Of a DNA stretch of 64,000 nucleotides, positions 25,674-38,200 are shown in pieces. The stretch is from Xestospongia muta (Eukaryota > Porifera > Demospongiae > Haplosclerida > Petrosiidae). The number at the start of each line of letters is the position of its first letter. The stretch's first letter is position 1. The stretch is taken from positions 3,489,214 through 3,553,213 of the forward strand of contig OY848924.1 of NCBI GenBank assembly GCA_963693285.1. Direction: 5' to 3'. The position numbers and the translations under genes were made by a program. The notes under the pieces were generated by a model. That model was not told the origin of the DNA, searched no databases, and was given only the letters and a program-made list of their open reading frames with translations.

Positions 25674-26719
25674 GTAAGTTTACTTATGACTCTCTTATAG
25701 CATTCAATGTGTAGTGTTAGTTCATAATACTTACAATCATTTCCTTTTGAGGTTTCACACCTGACATAGCCACCTATTAAAGTTGTAGAGTATTATTCCA
25801 ATTATTACTTTAGCTTGACATAAAATACTAGGACTTCTTGATAGTTCAAAACCAATGTCACATTGTGTAGTAACTTGAATTAAGGTTTCAATCTTTATTT
25901 GTATTTTTCTTCTAAATAAATAAAAATACATGATTTGTTGAGATTACAACTTGACAACATGTGTTTTGTTATGAACAATTGTGGAAGTTAGCATGAATTT
26001 CACAATAGGCTATATCAGATAAATCTCCAGTTGTCAAGTGTATATAATATAATTATATAGATCAATATCTAACCACTGATATATAAAACAAATATACACA
26101 CATAAAATATATATTATCTATACATGTTCTATTTATTACTTATATGATTGGTATATATGCTTCCCTGTAGAGTACTAAAAACTGAAACTGCCAAATTGTG
26201 TTAAACAAAACAAAGGTTTTACTGCTGAACAATGGATGACAGGATAATTTGTTACTTCTTAAATTATATATAACAGATTACAGATTTTATTAAATGATAA
26301 TCATTTTTGATAGACATATTAAACAATGGTAACAATGATATATCAAAGATGCATATAAATCAACAATATTAAAAGTCATAATTTATTAACATTAGCTACA
26401 AGTTATTATTATTATTATAACTTTACATGTACTATCACTTTTGTAATATAAGAAATACAATATTATAGTTAGTGTTAATATACCAAGGCATTAATTTTCT
26501 GTGGGTTTTCATAAATTGTGATCATGTTCCAATATAATTTATGGATAATTTCTGAACCTATATAGAATACATCAATAAAACGATAACAATAGTCAAGTCA
26601 TTGCTCTGAAAACAATTTAATTATAATCAATAAAAGAACTTTGTCATTGTTTTTACAACTTTGAGAATTCTCTCAAGAATGTACAAATTTGTACTGATAA
26701 TTTGAATTTAAAAGTGTTG
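25674..26719. other. AT-rich intergenic left of transposon
   Basis: No gene, tandem repeat or splice-supported exon is seen. It is the left flank of the insertion site. Confidence 0.4.
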
Positions 26720-26725
26720 TGATTT
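26720..26725. repeat. target site duplication, left
   Basis: TGATTT directly before the left end of the transposon, identical to 33093-33098. A 6-bp duplication is direct evidence of an integration event. Confidence 0.92.
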
Positions 26726-26974
26726 TATGGGGTGTGATCTGTGTCAAAATTATTAAGTCCAACATGCCTATATTTATTCAATTATTCAGTCCAACATGCC
26801 TATATTTATTCATAACAGGAATGCCAACATATCTCTTTTAAGCACAACATGGATGCCAGCATGCCCATATTTATCATATATGAACATCAAGATGCATTTA
26901 TACTTGCATAATAACACAATATTTTTTTCATATATGGACATTAAGATGCATGTTTTTTGGCATAAAACTAAGAG
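26726..26974. repeat. terminal inverted repeat, left
   Basis: Matches the reverse complement of 33092-32821. Inside it the motif CATGCC(T/C)ATATTTAT occurs three times (26763, 26795, 26860) and a CATATATG-ACAT-AAGATGCAT motif twice, in the manner of subterminal transposase-binding sites. It lacks 23 bp present in the right copy, apparently lost between short CATG repeats. Confidence 0.93.
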
Positions 26975-27299
26975 CCATAACTTGTGTACATGTAAACAGT
27001 GTATGCACACAATACATATTTATATAGTGATAACAAGTGGAGTATACTAACACATACAGTATCTGAATTTGATTTATCCATATAATAAATCATTCATTTC
27101 TACTGTGCCTTTTCAACTCTCTCTCTCTCACTACTGTAATCAATTGAACTTCATTTATTTCAAGTTATTGCTGGCCAGATAATTGTATACAATTAATTAC
27201 ATATATAATATAGACATGTCCATTTAGGCATGGCATATGCAGTATAGAGCTTCTTTTTCTTTTCACAATAACTATATTATTAAAAACAGGGTTACTAAA

Positions 27300-29255
27300 T
27301 TAATGGTCATTGTTTATTTCGGTAACTATGCCATTTAGGCTCTCTATAACTGTCATATAACAATTAATGCCATAATCATCATCATGGTCAGGAGAGAGTG
27401 GATCGATATGTTGAAGTGCAGTCAAATATGTTTCTTCATTATCCACCTGTACATTGGGAACAGTGACGATTGAATCAGGTGTAATTGATGGTGGAGCATC
27501 TAAATCCACCCCATACATACTAGTAGACAGCTGTATGAGAAAAAGACGTATAACTGCATGCAATTTATAAACATGTATTGTGCTATTTCAATGCATGTGT
27601 GATTGATGTGAAAGTACTCAAATCAATAACCACAGGCCAAGTCACCACTAATAAGTTATGCCCTTACATAAATCTAGTACATTACTGAACATTTGTAAAT
27701 GAGAACCAATATACAGTGCAAATCTGCTCTCTTTTAACATTCAGCAACATACCTACAACATTCATGTGCACACACACGTGTTGACTGTTTTAACATGCAA
27801 ATACAAACATGATTAACAGGAATAAATACCTGGTAAACTTGATCTGCAACCCTTCGGTTATGCTCAATATTGTTTTCAAAGCCTACATAATACAGCTGTG
27901 CTGGTGATTGATTGTGACAAGAACTTAAAGGATGGTTTATGTAAGCATTGCGAAAGTGATCCAAACTCCTCTGTATCCTGGGTAAGTACACAAAATGAAG
28001 AGCAAGTAGATGAAGCTCGTTGCAAGGGTCAAGAACTTCTACATCTTCGAGATAATAAAAAAGTCTGTAGAATAAACAAGTGCATCCCTGAAAGACATCG
28101 CGCCAGAGACGCTCAATTCGCTGATTGTGTACACTTCGTCCCATAATAACACTATTTTTGTCTGGACCTCTGTCAGGTTGGGACCACATATACTTGGCAA
28201 CGTCCACATTTTCTCCTCCTAGATCTGTACGAATTCTAAGTGGTAGACCATAGGTTTGAACAGCTTCAACGAAATAGCCAAGTACAGTGTTTGCGCAATT
28301 ATTTGATGAGCATTTCAGGTATACTGGTAGCCTTGAATAGCCATCAATTCCACCGTGAATTACAAAACGCCACCTACATGCAATTACAAAAAAGTTAATA
28401 TATTAAAATATATGTAGGACACATACTAGGCAAGGAGGAGTGGCTAAAATAAGACCTGCCTTGCACTCCACCCAGTTCTACACATCCAATGCTACAATCC
28501 CTCCTATATACTAGCCAACATTAATATTTAGTGTTTAAACAACAATTGATATGTATTGTATAAAATAATACGAATAACCTTATCAGTTTATGATTTCCGT
28601 CCAAGTGCCAAAGCTCATTAGGAAATGCCACATTGTATTGACGTCTACGAAGATTCAGTCTGAATCGCATCTCTGTACCAAAAGGGTCAACTCGTCGCAT
28701 TGATTCTCTTAGCCTTGTTTGCTGTACAACAATACCGCGTTCCTTTAGGTGGCCTTGCATCATTTTCTGACCACAATCAGGATACAGATGTGTAATGCTT
28801 CGCACAATATCATCTAAATGCTCGTTTGATATGATACAATACTTCCTCCCCATGCTCATTCCAAATTCTTGGAATCTTCTGTGGATGGTGCTTCGAGACA
28901 CACCTAGAATGGATGCCATGTCTACTGCCGTGAACCCAAGCTCCATCAAGTGATCAAGTTGTCTACGAGACAGGTCGAATCTCGGTCTGCCCGGACAAGT
29001 TGTACTGCGATTAGCCACTTCAATTGTGCGGCGGGTAATCTCGCAGTAGTCTTCTATTGTCGAAAGAGCTTCTGCAATCAATTCTGTTGCTCGAATTGGA
29101 AGTTGTATCCCACACAATTCCAAATAGATAACATCAGAGTGAACAGATTCCAATTGGTATAATGAAGGCATTATGTCATCACCCTGGGCAAGTCGCCTCG
29201 ACAGCTCTCGTACCACTCGCATCAAGCGATCAGCAAGACTAGCTCTACAGTCCAT
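27300..29255 (-). CDS. DDE integrase-type transposase
   Basis: Three exons, 29255-28579, 28373-27830 and 27530-27300, join through GT-AG introns of 205 and 299 bp into an intact 483-residue protein. The N-terminal part is helical; residues about 89-134 form a helix-turn-helix ([12 protein letters not shown], then [20 protein letters not shown]) that should bind the element's ends. The integrase core begins at [10 protein letters not shown]. The triad reads D219, D276 (RTDLGGEN) and E313 ([11 protein letters not shown]), with 36 residues between the last two, close to the D,D-35-E spacing of retroviral and IS3-type enzymes. The acidic C-terminus contains YGVDLDAP and an aspartate cluster. The start is the first Met of the open exon, 101 bp downstream of the HECT stop. 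The protein should cut and join transposon ends in the nucleus. Intact motifs suggest recent or present activity. Confidence 0.88.
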
Positions 29256-29356
29256 TGTTCACCACGTGATCATTATTACAACATAATATGTATATAATGA
29301 AGTGAGATCAATTTTTTTTGATTAATGATTAATTGTTATACGACTGAATCAAGTCT

Positions 29357-32300
29357 TCAAATTAATCCGAAACCGATGTGTCCTTTTAGTGACAATACCA
29401 GACTGTCCTTAAATCCATTATAATTTGAGTGAACAACCGGGAGAGAGAGAGAGAAGTCACAAATAGATGAAGTAGCTAGACCTGTGTCACTGGAAAACAA
29501 CAGCCTCGGTGCTTTACTATAACCAGTAACTGGTTTTCTATCAGAGCCTGTAAAGAATACCAGCACATCCTCCAAAGATACTGGAACAGAGCCTTCTAAA
29601 AAAGTGGCCATTGATGAACATTATGTACAAACTACTATGTTGAATAATTACCTACCTTGGCATTCATTGAGAAATCTTAAAAAGAACATATAGGTGGCCT
29701 CCTCTCGGTCACGCCTCTCCTTAGTGTACCAATGCCCACCATGAGAAAACTCTGGTTTTAGCAGCATCTTGATGTAGTCTGTAAAAGTAGAATAGACAGA
29801 CAGTCAGATACAATCCAGTGTTCCTTTGATCAATCAAAACAAACACTAAAATCTGTCATGATCGTATGCTATATTTACCGATAGTATAGTTGAGATTTTA
29901 AAATAATACTAGAACTGAAACACTAATAACAAAATGTTGGAGTTGTTACAATAACTAGCCAATGTAAAGATCTAACTACTCCAATAACTATTGTAAATAT
30001 CTAGAGTTGATACATGCACCAAACATACCAGGAGTTATTTCTAGTGTTTTATCATCTTGATCAGTGATGAAGAACACCTTCATTATTTCCGGGTGTCTGG
30101 AAATATATTTGTCAATTTTTAACAATTTCAGCCCATCCAGAAACTGGTCAATTTCAGCCTTCACTTTGATCACACAATGATACCTTTTTAAAACATCTGA
30201 TATTATATTACGATCAGCAAGAGTTATTGCAGTGATTGGTTTGCTGTAACCTGTTTCCAATAAGAGTGCAAGGTATCCTTCTTGGCTCAAGACACTTTGT
30301 AGAGATTGGTTGTCAGATACAGCAAAGATCTAACAGAATTGGTATGGTGGATTATGGATTATTATCTGTTCTGTACACATACTTCTGCTACCAAGCACTT
30401 GACTGATTGATCCGTAATTTCTTTGTCATCTATGAAAATTGTTGTGATGTCTCTGCTGACCATGTACTGATACAATCCTGGCAACAGCACAGGAAAACCA
30501 TGGCCCTCTTGCAAAATTGACATTCCAATCCACATCCCAATGTGCATAAAAACCTTGCTCTAGGATACACATAACACTCATTCTTTTATCTCTTTCGCTT
30601 ACTTGCAATGCTAGTACATTTTGATAAAATGTCTTCTTGCACTCATCACCAATACAGTATTTTTCCACTATGTTTTTAATCAGGATCCTCCAAAACTCGC
30701 GGCGAAGCCCACCAATATCAACACCTTCCTCTCTTTTAAAAAAAACCTAAAATGAATGTGTCTCATAACACTATGCCATGTATTAGTAGAACAAAGCCAA
30801 ACAACCTAAATTACACAAACTTAAATGTCAACATGAATGCATGTAGCACATATGCAATTATTTGCTATTGTTAGGCCTAGTTGAAATACTTACTCTTAAT
30901 GTCTTCTTGGGATCAAATGTTGGCATTTGAGCATGCATTAGAGCATCTTCTAAAAGGGAATCTCTGCTAAATTCTAACAGCATTGTATTTTCATGATCAT
31001 CGGAAGACAAGTCCGGATCCATCCCATTGTCAAGTTGTAGCTCCTTAATAATGTCATTCAAGCTACAACATACAGGAAAAAATTCAATCATGATTGGCCA
31101 ATGGAAACTCACTTTTCCACATAACTTTGTTCCTTGAGACTTTTTTCTATGATAGACTGAATTTCTTCATCATTGTCATCCAGTGATCCATTATCATTCA
31201 CAAGACTACTGTCATGGACATGTATAAAATGAAATAAATTTGATAAAGTATGTGTAACTGTGCTTATATGTTTATGTAATAAACACAAATTACTCCTTTC
31301 TAAACTGTGAAATTTAAATAGAAAAAACAATGGCAGTAATCACAACTTATTATCTTTGATATGACCACAAACACCTGTGCAAAGGAAGGTACATCTTAAT
31401 TGGTTTTTCCCTAGCCAACACCACAACAGTGTCCATGGCAACCACAGGCAACACAGAAGTTTGTAAATTTCACACAGTATAGCTCACCTTGCTACTGCAC
31501 TCACGCTAGAAGGGTCAGGTGCTTGTACCAATATTGGTGGCATTGGTGGTGATGATGGTGCTAGGATGTTGTCGCCAATATCCTCTATGCTGCACCTATA
31601 CATCATGGTAAGTATTTAAAAATACATTAAGGTGATATTCTAATCATTACTGTTTGTATAACATGCTATATAAACTCACTCAATTTCTTCAGAATTGTTG
31701 CATACTTGCAAATGATCTTTCATTTCATGCATAGCAATTTCTTTTTCACACAATAAACATTTTTCTTTTATCTTGTCAGTCTGGAGGTTGGACATAAAAA
31801 GTTATAACAGCAGTTAAGTATTAATATAATATTACTGACCTCCAGCAAGTCAACATCATAGGTTAATGGCAAATCAACTTGAAGAGGTCTCACATACACT
31901 TTTGCTTGATCCACATACTCTTTTAACCTCAGGACACTAATTATGTATCTGGTCTCAATTACTAATAAATTTTTTGAATAAGAACCACCAGTACGGAGAA
32001 GCTCCATACCACCAGCACTCTTTAATGGTGGAAAGGTTTCCATCAAGACTTCTTTGATATGGCTCCAGTCCCCATCCAGACGAAAGACAATCTTTTTCTC
32101 TCCTAACCCAGCACTCCAAAGTCTATGACGTTCATTCATTGAGGGAACTTGTTCTTGATGAGTGTCTGCTAGGCAAATAAATTTGTGTGTCCATGTATGA
32201 CATCTAGGTTTGACCATTGCCTTTTGGTATGGGAAATGGCGACCCTTTCCTTTTCCCTGCCGAGGATTAAATGGGGGCAGATTGACCCCTGAAAATCTAA

Positions 32301-32659
32301 AAAAACGTATGACCTTAATTTACCATGGCAAAAGACATTAAGTAGATATAGCATATACTAAGCTCTTACTGGAGCACAACCCCACACACAGACTAACGCA
32401 CACACGTGCAAGTGTGTGTACATCATGTAGCATGCATGTGTAATGCAAGCAAACAACTCACTAACCCAGTCTCGTTTTTTCTTGGTGTCGGTAACAACGA
32501 CATGCTAAGATCACCTCGCAACTCCTTGGAAGAGCTTGGTCCAGGTAGTTCTTGCTGCAACGTCCCTGTCGTATTTCGACAACTTGGAGTAGATCTGAGA
32601 ACGTGGGCAGCTTCTTCCAGAGCTTTGATAACAAACAGAGACATGTTTTGATCTGCCAT
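29357..32659 (-). CDS. HECT E3 ubiquitin ligase with zinc finger and UIM
   Basis: Eleven exons join in frame: 32659-32466, 32296-31840, 31780-31680, 31595-31488, 31208-31113, 31062-30894, 30746-30603, 30559-30383, 30329-30029, 29778-29656, 29595-29357 (702 residues). Exon 2 encodes a conserved block (HKFICLADTHQEQVPS, then SAGLGEKKIVFRLDGDW) that I remember upstream of HECT in G2E3-like animal proteins. Exon 3 holds a UBZ-like C2HC finger (C225, C228, H240, C244); exon 5 a ubiquitin-interacting motif (EEIQSIIEKSLKEQ, near 301-314). The HECT domain spans about residues 320-702: FSRDSLLEDALMHA, EEGVDIGGLRREFW, and Cys669 in the SICDF position, 33 residues from the end, where the ubiquitin-carrying cysteine should be. 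The intron between exons 7 and 8 is only 43 bp. Enclosed by the TIRs, it belongs to the transposon; its substrate is unknown. Confidence 0.87.
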
Positions 32660-32820
32660 GGATAGCTAATTAAGAGAAACGTTGTAGAGAAAACAAACGA
32701 TCGACTTTGTGGCACTCTTGTATGAATAGTTTAGCGCGCCAAAAACGTTATTAGTTATGCCGCAAAAAGTAATTACCGTTCTTTTACTTCCAAACTAAAT
32801 AATATTAAGTTATATTATCT

Positions 32821-33092
32821 CTCTTAGTTTTATTCCAAAAAACATGGTGTTATTATGCGAATACGCATGCATCTTAATGTCCATATATGAAAAAAATATT
32901 GTGTTATTATGCAAGTATACATGCATCTTGATGTTCATATATGATAAATATGGGCATGCTGGCATCCATGTTGTGCTTAAAAGAGATATGTTGGCATTCC
33001 TGTTATGAATAAATATAGGCATGTTGGACTGAATAATTGAATAAATATAGGCATGTTGGACTTAATAATTTTGACACAGATCACACCCCATA
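32821..33092. repeat. terminal inverted repeat, right
   Basis: Reverse complement of the left repeat with one substitution in the shared core and an extra 23 bp near 32850. Homology fades into the 5' region of the HECT gene, so the repeat probably also contributes to its promoter. Confidence 0.93.
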
Positions 33093-33098
33093 TGATTT
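33093..33098. repeat. target site duplication, right
   Basis: TGATTT directly after the right end of the transposon, identical to 26720-26725. Confidence 0.92.
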
Positions 33099-33762
33099 TA
33101 CCCAGACTATTAGCATAGATAGTATAGACTACGTAACTGGGATTGGAAACAGATCACATGATTTCATAGAAATGAATGAACATTTGAAAATGCACTCTTT
33201 GTCCAAAAAATCGATTAATTTTTATTACCTAATATTGCAAACTGGACACACTTTAGTCCCTATTATATTACTCTACAAAGGCATTAAAGTGATTTTTATT
33301 TATCAAAACATTGACTATAATATTTATCTTTATGTTCTATTATTAAAAGTTGTCAATAATACAGACATTCATTTTTAAATTACTGATTTTACGATGAAAA
33401 TAGCACTAAAAATACTTTTGTAGATCTTTCTTCTTACAGCAAAGTTACCACTGAAAGATTTAGGACAAAATATTCAGAACAAATAAGAACACTTTGCTTT
33501 AAACTGTTTTTTTTCTTAGTAAAGTCGCACTATTATGGAAAACACCAAAAGAACATAAGATAGAGGTGGACTTTTGGGACTATACAAGATTGTGATCAGT
33601 TAATTTATTTAATGGAGAAAGCATATACTAGCTATTTGTAGTACATTTTATTTAGTTATTAACTCAATAGACAACCAAGCAATTATAATAAAATTAATTA
33701 TTTCAATTACTTAAAACATTATAGATATTATGTGTGTTCATGTAATATTTTCAACTTACATT
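33099..33762. other. AT-rich flank, no gene seen
   Basis: Right flank of the transposon insertion. No splice-supported exon or repeat is seen. Confidence 0.4.
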
Positions 33763-33932
33763 CTAGAGTTGACTCATTATTTTAGTACCAATTTCCTTTG
33801 AAGTCTTGTCAGTTTGTTCTAAAATAAAGTCACAAATCTTCTTTAGCAAGTCAATTGGGTGTTCATCATCATCTATTAGTATCTGTAGCTTCTCTACTAT
33901 TTTATTAGCTTTATCATATACATCAGTTGTAA
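33763..33932 (-). pseudogene. orphan last exon of a gene A paralog
   Basis: The minus strand reads TTDVYDKANKIVEKLQ, then IDLLKKICDFILEQTDKTSK and a stop at 33763. It matches the second half of the C-terminal death-fold exon of genes A and B (GDAYDKANKVVNELQ, then FLKAICDFLL) and ends at the same place. The first half of the domain and all upstream exons are absent nearby, so it is probably the tail of a third, deleted copy. The frame has no stop, so a recent loss or an unseen spliced gene is possible. Confidence 0.6.
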
Positions 33933-34010
33933 TCTTAACAATACTAGTGTATTATTATATACAATAACACTCAAAGAGGCAAAGACTATATAAATAACAA
34001 ACTCTTTAAT

Positions 34011-34115
34011 GTGTAATAAGTTGTAATAACTACATGTTCTTTTCTATTGTAGGTTACATGTTCTTTGGATATAGTTCTCCCTTTTACATTTTGTTACATT
34101 TGCTGCTATCTAACA
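34011..34115. repeat. inverted repeat flanking satellite, left arm
   Basis: About 100 bp that matches the reverse complement of about 51288-51398 with few differences, for example the shared CTACAATAGAAAAGAACATG. It lies next to the orphan gene A-family exon. Confidence 0.75.
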
Positions 34116-35284
34116 CATTTTCCTCCATTTTTATATTTTTGATGTAATCTATAAAATGATGCATATTACAATTCCTGATTTTAATGTTTAGACATTGCTT
34201 TTTAGAATTTCCTATATTAAATGAGAAGAATTACATTAATATAAGTTATATAAGTACACTGATTACAATAAAATGGCTGGATTTAATTCTTAAACTTCTA
34301 GATTCCTAATACACCAAGTGAGTATGGCATCATTACATTCAAATTTCACATTTATTAAAACACATTATTGTGATGTGTGTTACCTTACAGTATTGTCTAT
34401 AGTAGCAGTATCACATTATAATGGAGGTATGGGATGTTTTACATTCTTGTCCCTGATGGTGTGACTGGAACTACTGATGAATAATTATTTTGAGTGGTCA
34501 TCCTCTCATTATACTTGTACAGGATATACTATAAAGTCAAGTTCATAGTCTCAATATGAGGTGATCTAGTTAACTGACTACTGCACATTCTATAAAATAT
34601 GACTGTAAAATATAGGTATCAGAGATGTATATATCAATGACATTGATTTATATCTTTTCAATCATTTTATTTAAGTTAATAATAATTCAGTATCTTTGTT
34701 ATATTGATGTTGTTTTATACTTATACTGTTTCAGCTAATATTATGCATAATTATTTAAACTATTATCATTGGAGATGTATTTAAAAATGATCTGGTCTCC
34801 TGACGTGGCAGTAACTCCACCCATTGTAACGAGATGATTAGATGCTGCACTGCAATGGCAAATCTTCATATTATATAATATGTAGGAATTATTATATTGT
34901 TGTTACTATCATAGCGCAATCTCAATGATCAACTGAGCATGCTCAGTTCAACTAGCCGCTCTAGTGGCGCCAACTTTGTACTAAAAAATGTAAACTTAGT
35001 CGCCATAACTTCATTTAGTGAGCTGTCTGTCAGGACGTCACTTCTACAGGACTGTTTGACAAGACAAGATGAAAGAACTGGAGTCTATATAGTCAGTCAT
35101 TCTGACAATATTGTCTGAAGTAAAGACTAAAACAAAGATGTTCCTGGTTACAACAAAGGTGGAAGATAGTAACAAATATGGTCAGAGTAGCAGTACTCCA
35201 TGTGTGTCAGTATATATAGCTTGTCCCACTTACCTTTATACTCAATGAGCTTTTAGTCTGTTTAGTTTCTGTCATACAATCATC
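34116..35284. other. intergenic, with a small CpG-richer island
   Basis: Mostly AT-rich. Around 34900-35060 CG dinucleotides are more frequent and the 14-bp palindrome CTGAGCATGCTCAG occurs at about 34934, which may mark a promoter. No exon is recognised; a possible broken exon near 34395-34480 changes frame within a few codons. Confidence 0.3.
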
Positions 35285-38200
35285 TGTCATTTAATATTAT
35301 CATTTTGTTTACTCTATTGTTTTTGTTTACTTCCACATTTATATTGCTGTGATTACTGGTTAACTCAATGCGTCTTTTACAATGAAATAGTTTGTAAGTG
35401 TGATATAGTGTAGTATAATTTGTAAGTGTATTGAATTTAATGTTGTCATTTTGTTTACTCTATTGTTTTTTCTCTTTCCACATTTATATTGCTGTGATTA
35501 CTGGTTAATAGAAAGTGTCTTTTACAATGTAATAGATTGTAAGTGTGATATAATGTAGTATAATTTGTAAGTGTATTAAATTTAATGTTGTCATTTTCTT
35601 TACTCTATTGCTTTTGTTTATTTCCAGATTTATATTGCTGTGATTACTGGCTAACTTAATGCGTCTTTTACAATGTAATAGATTGTAAGTGTGATATAGT
35701 GTAGTATAATTTGTAAGTGTATTGAATTTAATGTTGTCATTTTGTTTACTCTATTTTTTTTTCTATTTCCTCATTTATATTGTTGTGATTACTGGTTAAC
35801 AGAAAGTGTCTTTTACAATGTAATAGTTTGTAAGTGTGATATAATGTAGTATAATCTGTAAGTGTATTAAATTTAATATTATCATTTTATTTACTCTGTT
35901 GTTTTTGTTTATTTCCACATTTACATTGCTGTGATTACTGGTTAACTGAATGTGTCTTTTTCAATGTAATAGTTTGTAAGTGTGATATAATGTAGTATAA
36001 TATGTAAGTGTATTAAATTTAATGTTGTCATTTTGTTTACTCTATTGTTTTTGTTTATTTCCACATTTATATTGCGGTGATTACTGGTTAACTCAATGTG
36101 TCTTTTACAATGTAATAGTTTGTAAGTGTGGTATAATGTAATATAAACTTGTATTGAATTTAATGTTGTCATTTTGTTTACTCTATTGTTTTTTCTATTT
36201 CAGCATTTACATTGAAGTGGTTACGTATGACCTGAATGTGTCTTTTACAATGTAATATTTTGTAAGTGTGATATAATGTAGTATAATTTGTAAGTGTATT
36301 AACTTTAATATTATCATTTTGTTTATTCTATTGTTTTTATTTATTTTCACATTTACATTGCTGTGATTACTGGTTACCTCAATGTGTCTTTTACAATGTA
36401 ATAGCTTGTAAGTGTGATATAGTGTAGTATAATTTGTAAGTATTTTGAATTTAATGTTGTCATTTTGTTTACTCTATTGTTTTTTTATTTCAGCTTTTAC
36501 ATTGCAGTGGTTACTTGTGACCTGAGTGTGTCTTTTACAATGTAATAGTTTGTAAGTGTGATGTAATGTAGTATAATTTGTAAGTGTATTGAATTCAATG
36601 TTCTCATTTTGTTCACGCTATTCTTTTTTCTATTTCAGCGTTTGCATTGCAGTGGTTACTTGTGACCTGAGTGTGTCTTTTACAATGTAATAGTTTGTAA
36701 GTGTGATAAATGTAGTATAATTTGTAAATGTATTAACTTTAATATTATCATTTTGTTTACTCTATTGTTTTTGTTTATTTCCACATTTACATTGCTGTGA
36801 TTACTGGTAACCTCAATGCGTCTTTTATGATGTAATAGTTTCTAAGTGTGATATAATGTAGTATAATTTGTAAGTGTATTAAATTTAATGTTGTCATTTT
36901 GTTCACTCTATTCTTTTTGTTTATTTCCACATTTATATTGCTGTGATTACTGGTTAACTCAATGCGTCTTTTACAATGAAATAGTTTGTAAGTGTGATAT
37001 AGTGTAGTATAATTTGTAAGTGTATTGAATTTAATGTTGTCATTTTGTTTACTCTATTGTTTTTGTTTATTTCCACATTTACATTGCAGTGGTTACTTGT
37101 GACCTAAGTGTGTCTTTTACAATATATTAGTTTGTAAGTGTGATATAATGTAGTATAATCTGTAAGTGTATTAAATTTAATGTTGTCATTTTGTTTACTC
37201 TATTGTTTTTGTTTATTTCCAGATTTATATTGCTGTGATTACTGGCTAACTTAATGCGTCTTTTACAATGTAATAGATTGTAAGTGTGATATAGTGTAGT
37301 ATAATTTGTAAGTGTATTGAATTTAATGTTGTCATTTTGTTTACTCTATTTTTTTTCTATTTCCTCATTTATATTGTTGTGATTACTGGTTAACAGAAAG
37401 TGTCTTTTTCAATGTAATAGTTTGTAAGTGTGATATAATGTAGTATAATATGTAAGTGTATTAAATTTAATGTTGTCATTTTGTTTACTCTATTGTTTTT
37501 GTTTATTTCCACATTTATATTGCGGTGATTACTGGTTAACTCAATGTGTCTTTTACAATGTAATAGTTTGTAAGTGTGGTATAATGTAATATAAACTTGT
37601 ATTGAATTTAATGTTGTCATTTTGTTTACTCTATTGTTTTTTCTATTTCAGCATTTACATTGAAGTGGTTACGTATGACCTGAATGTGTCTTTTACAATG
37701 TAATATTTTGTAAGTGTGATATAATGTAGTATAATTTGTAAGTGTATTAACTTTAATATTATCATTTTGTTTATTCTATTGTTTTTGTTTATTTTCACAT
37801 TTACATTGCTGTGATTACTGGTTACCTCAATGTGTCTTTTACAATGTAATAGCTTGTAAGTGTGATATAGTGTAGTATAATTTGTAAGTATTTTGAATTT
37901 AATGTTGTCATTTTGTTTACTCTATTGTTTTTTTTATTTCAGCTTTTACATTGCAGTGGTTACTTGTGACCTGAGTGTGTCTTTTACAATGTAATAGTTT
38001 GTAAGTGTGATATAATGTAGTATAATATGTAAGTGTATTAAATTTAATATTGTCATTTTGTTTACTCTATTGTTTTTTTTATATTTCAACATTTACATTG
38101 CAGTGGTTACTTGTGACCTAAGTGTGTCTTTTACAATATATTAGTTTGTAAGTGTGATATAATGTAGTATAATCTGTAAGTGTATTGAATTTAATATTAT

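Larger units (their letters stand above)
26726..33092 (-). mobile_element. complete IS3EU-like DNA transposon with HECT ligase
   Basis: A 6,367-bp element with terminal inverted repeats of about 250-270 bp, ends 5'-TATGGGGTGTGATC, and the 6-bp duplication TGATTT on both sides. Two multi-exon genes run in the same direction: a HECT protein (32659-29357), then an integrase-type transposase (29255-27300) after a 101-bp gap. All joins are in frame with no stop or frameshift, and the two TIR copies differ by essentially one base plus one 23-bp indel over the part compared, so the insertion is young. From memory, TAY-type ends with 6-bp duplications and an integrase-fold transposase fit the IS3EU superfamily of Repbase; this should be checked. 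Ginger elements also have integrase-type transposases but, as I recall, different ends and target-site lengths. Confidence 0.9.

Noticed and set aside
26796..27050. 84-codon open frame at the left end of the transposon and its mirror near 32810-33022
   Set aside because: Both lie inside the terminal inverted repeats and read the same non-coding repeat; the frames exist because of the iterated motifs.
28950..29162. Plus-strand frames inside the transposase and GTPase exons (also 7218-7424, 7798-8001, 56309-56596)
   Set aside because: They are reverse-strand shadows of clearly coding exons on the minus strand.
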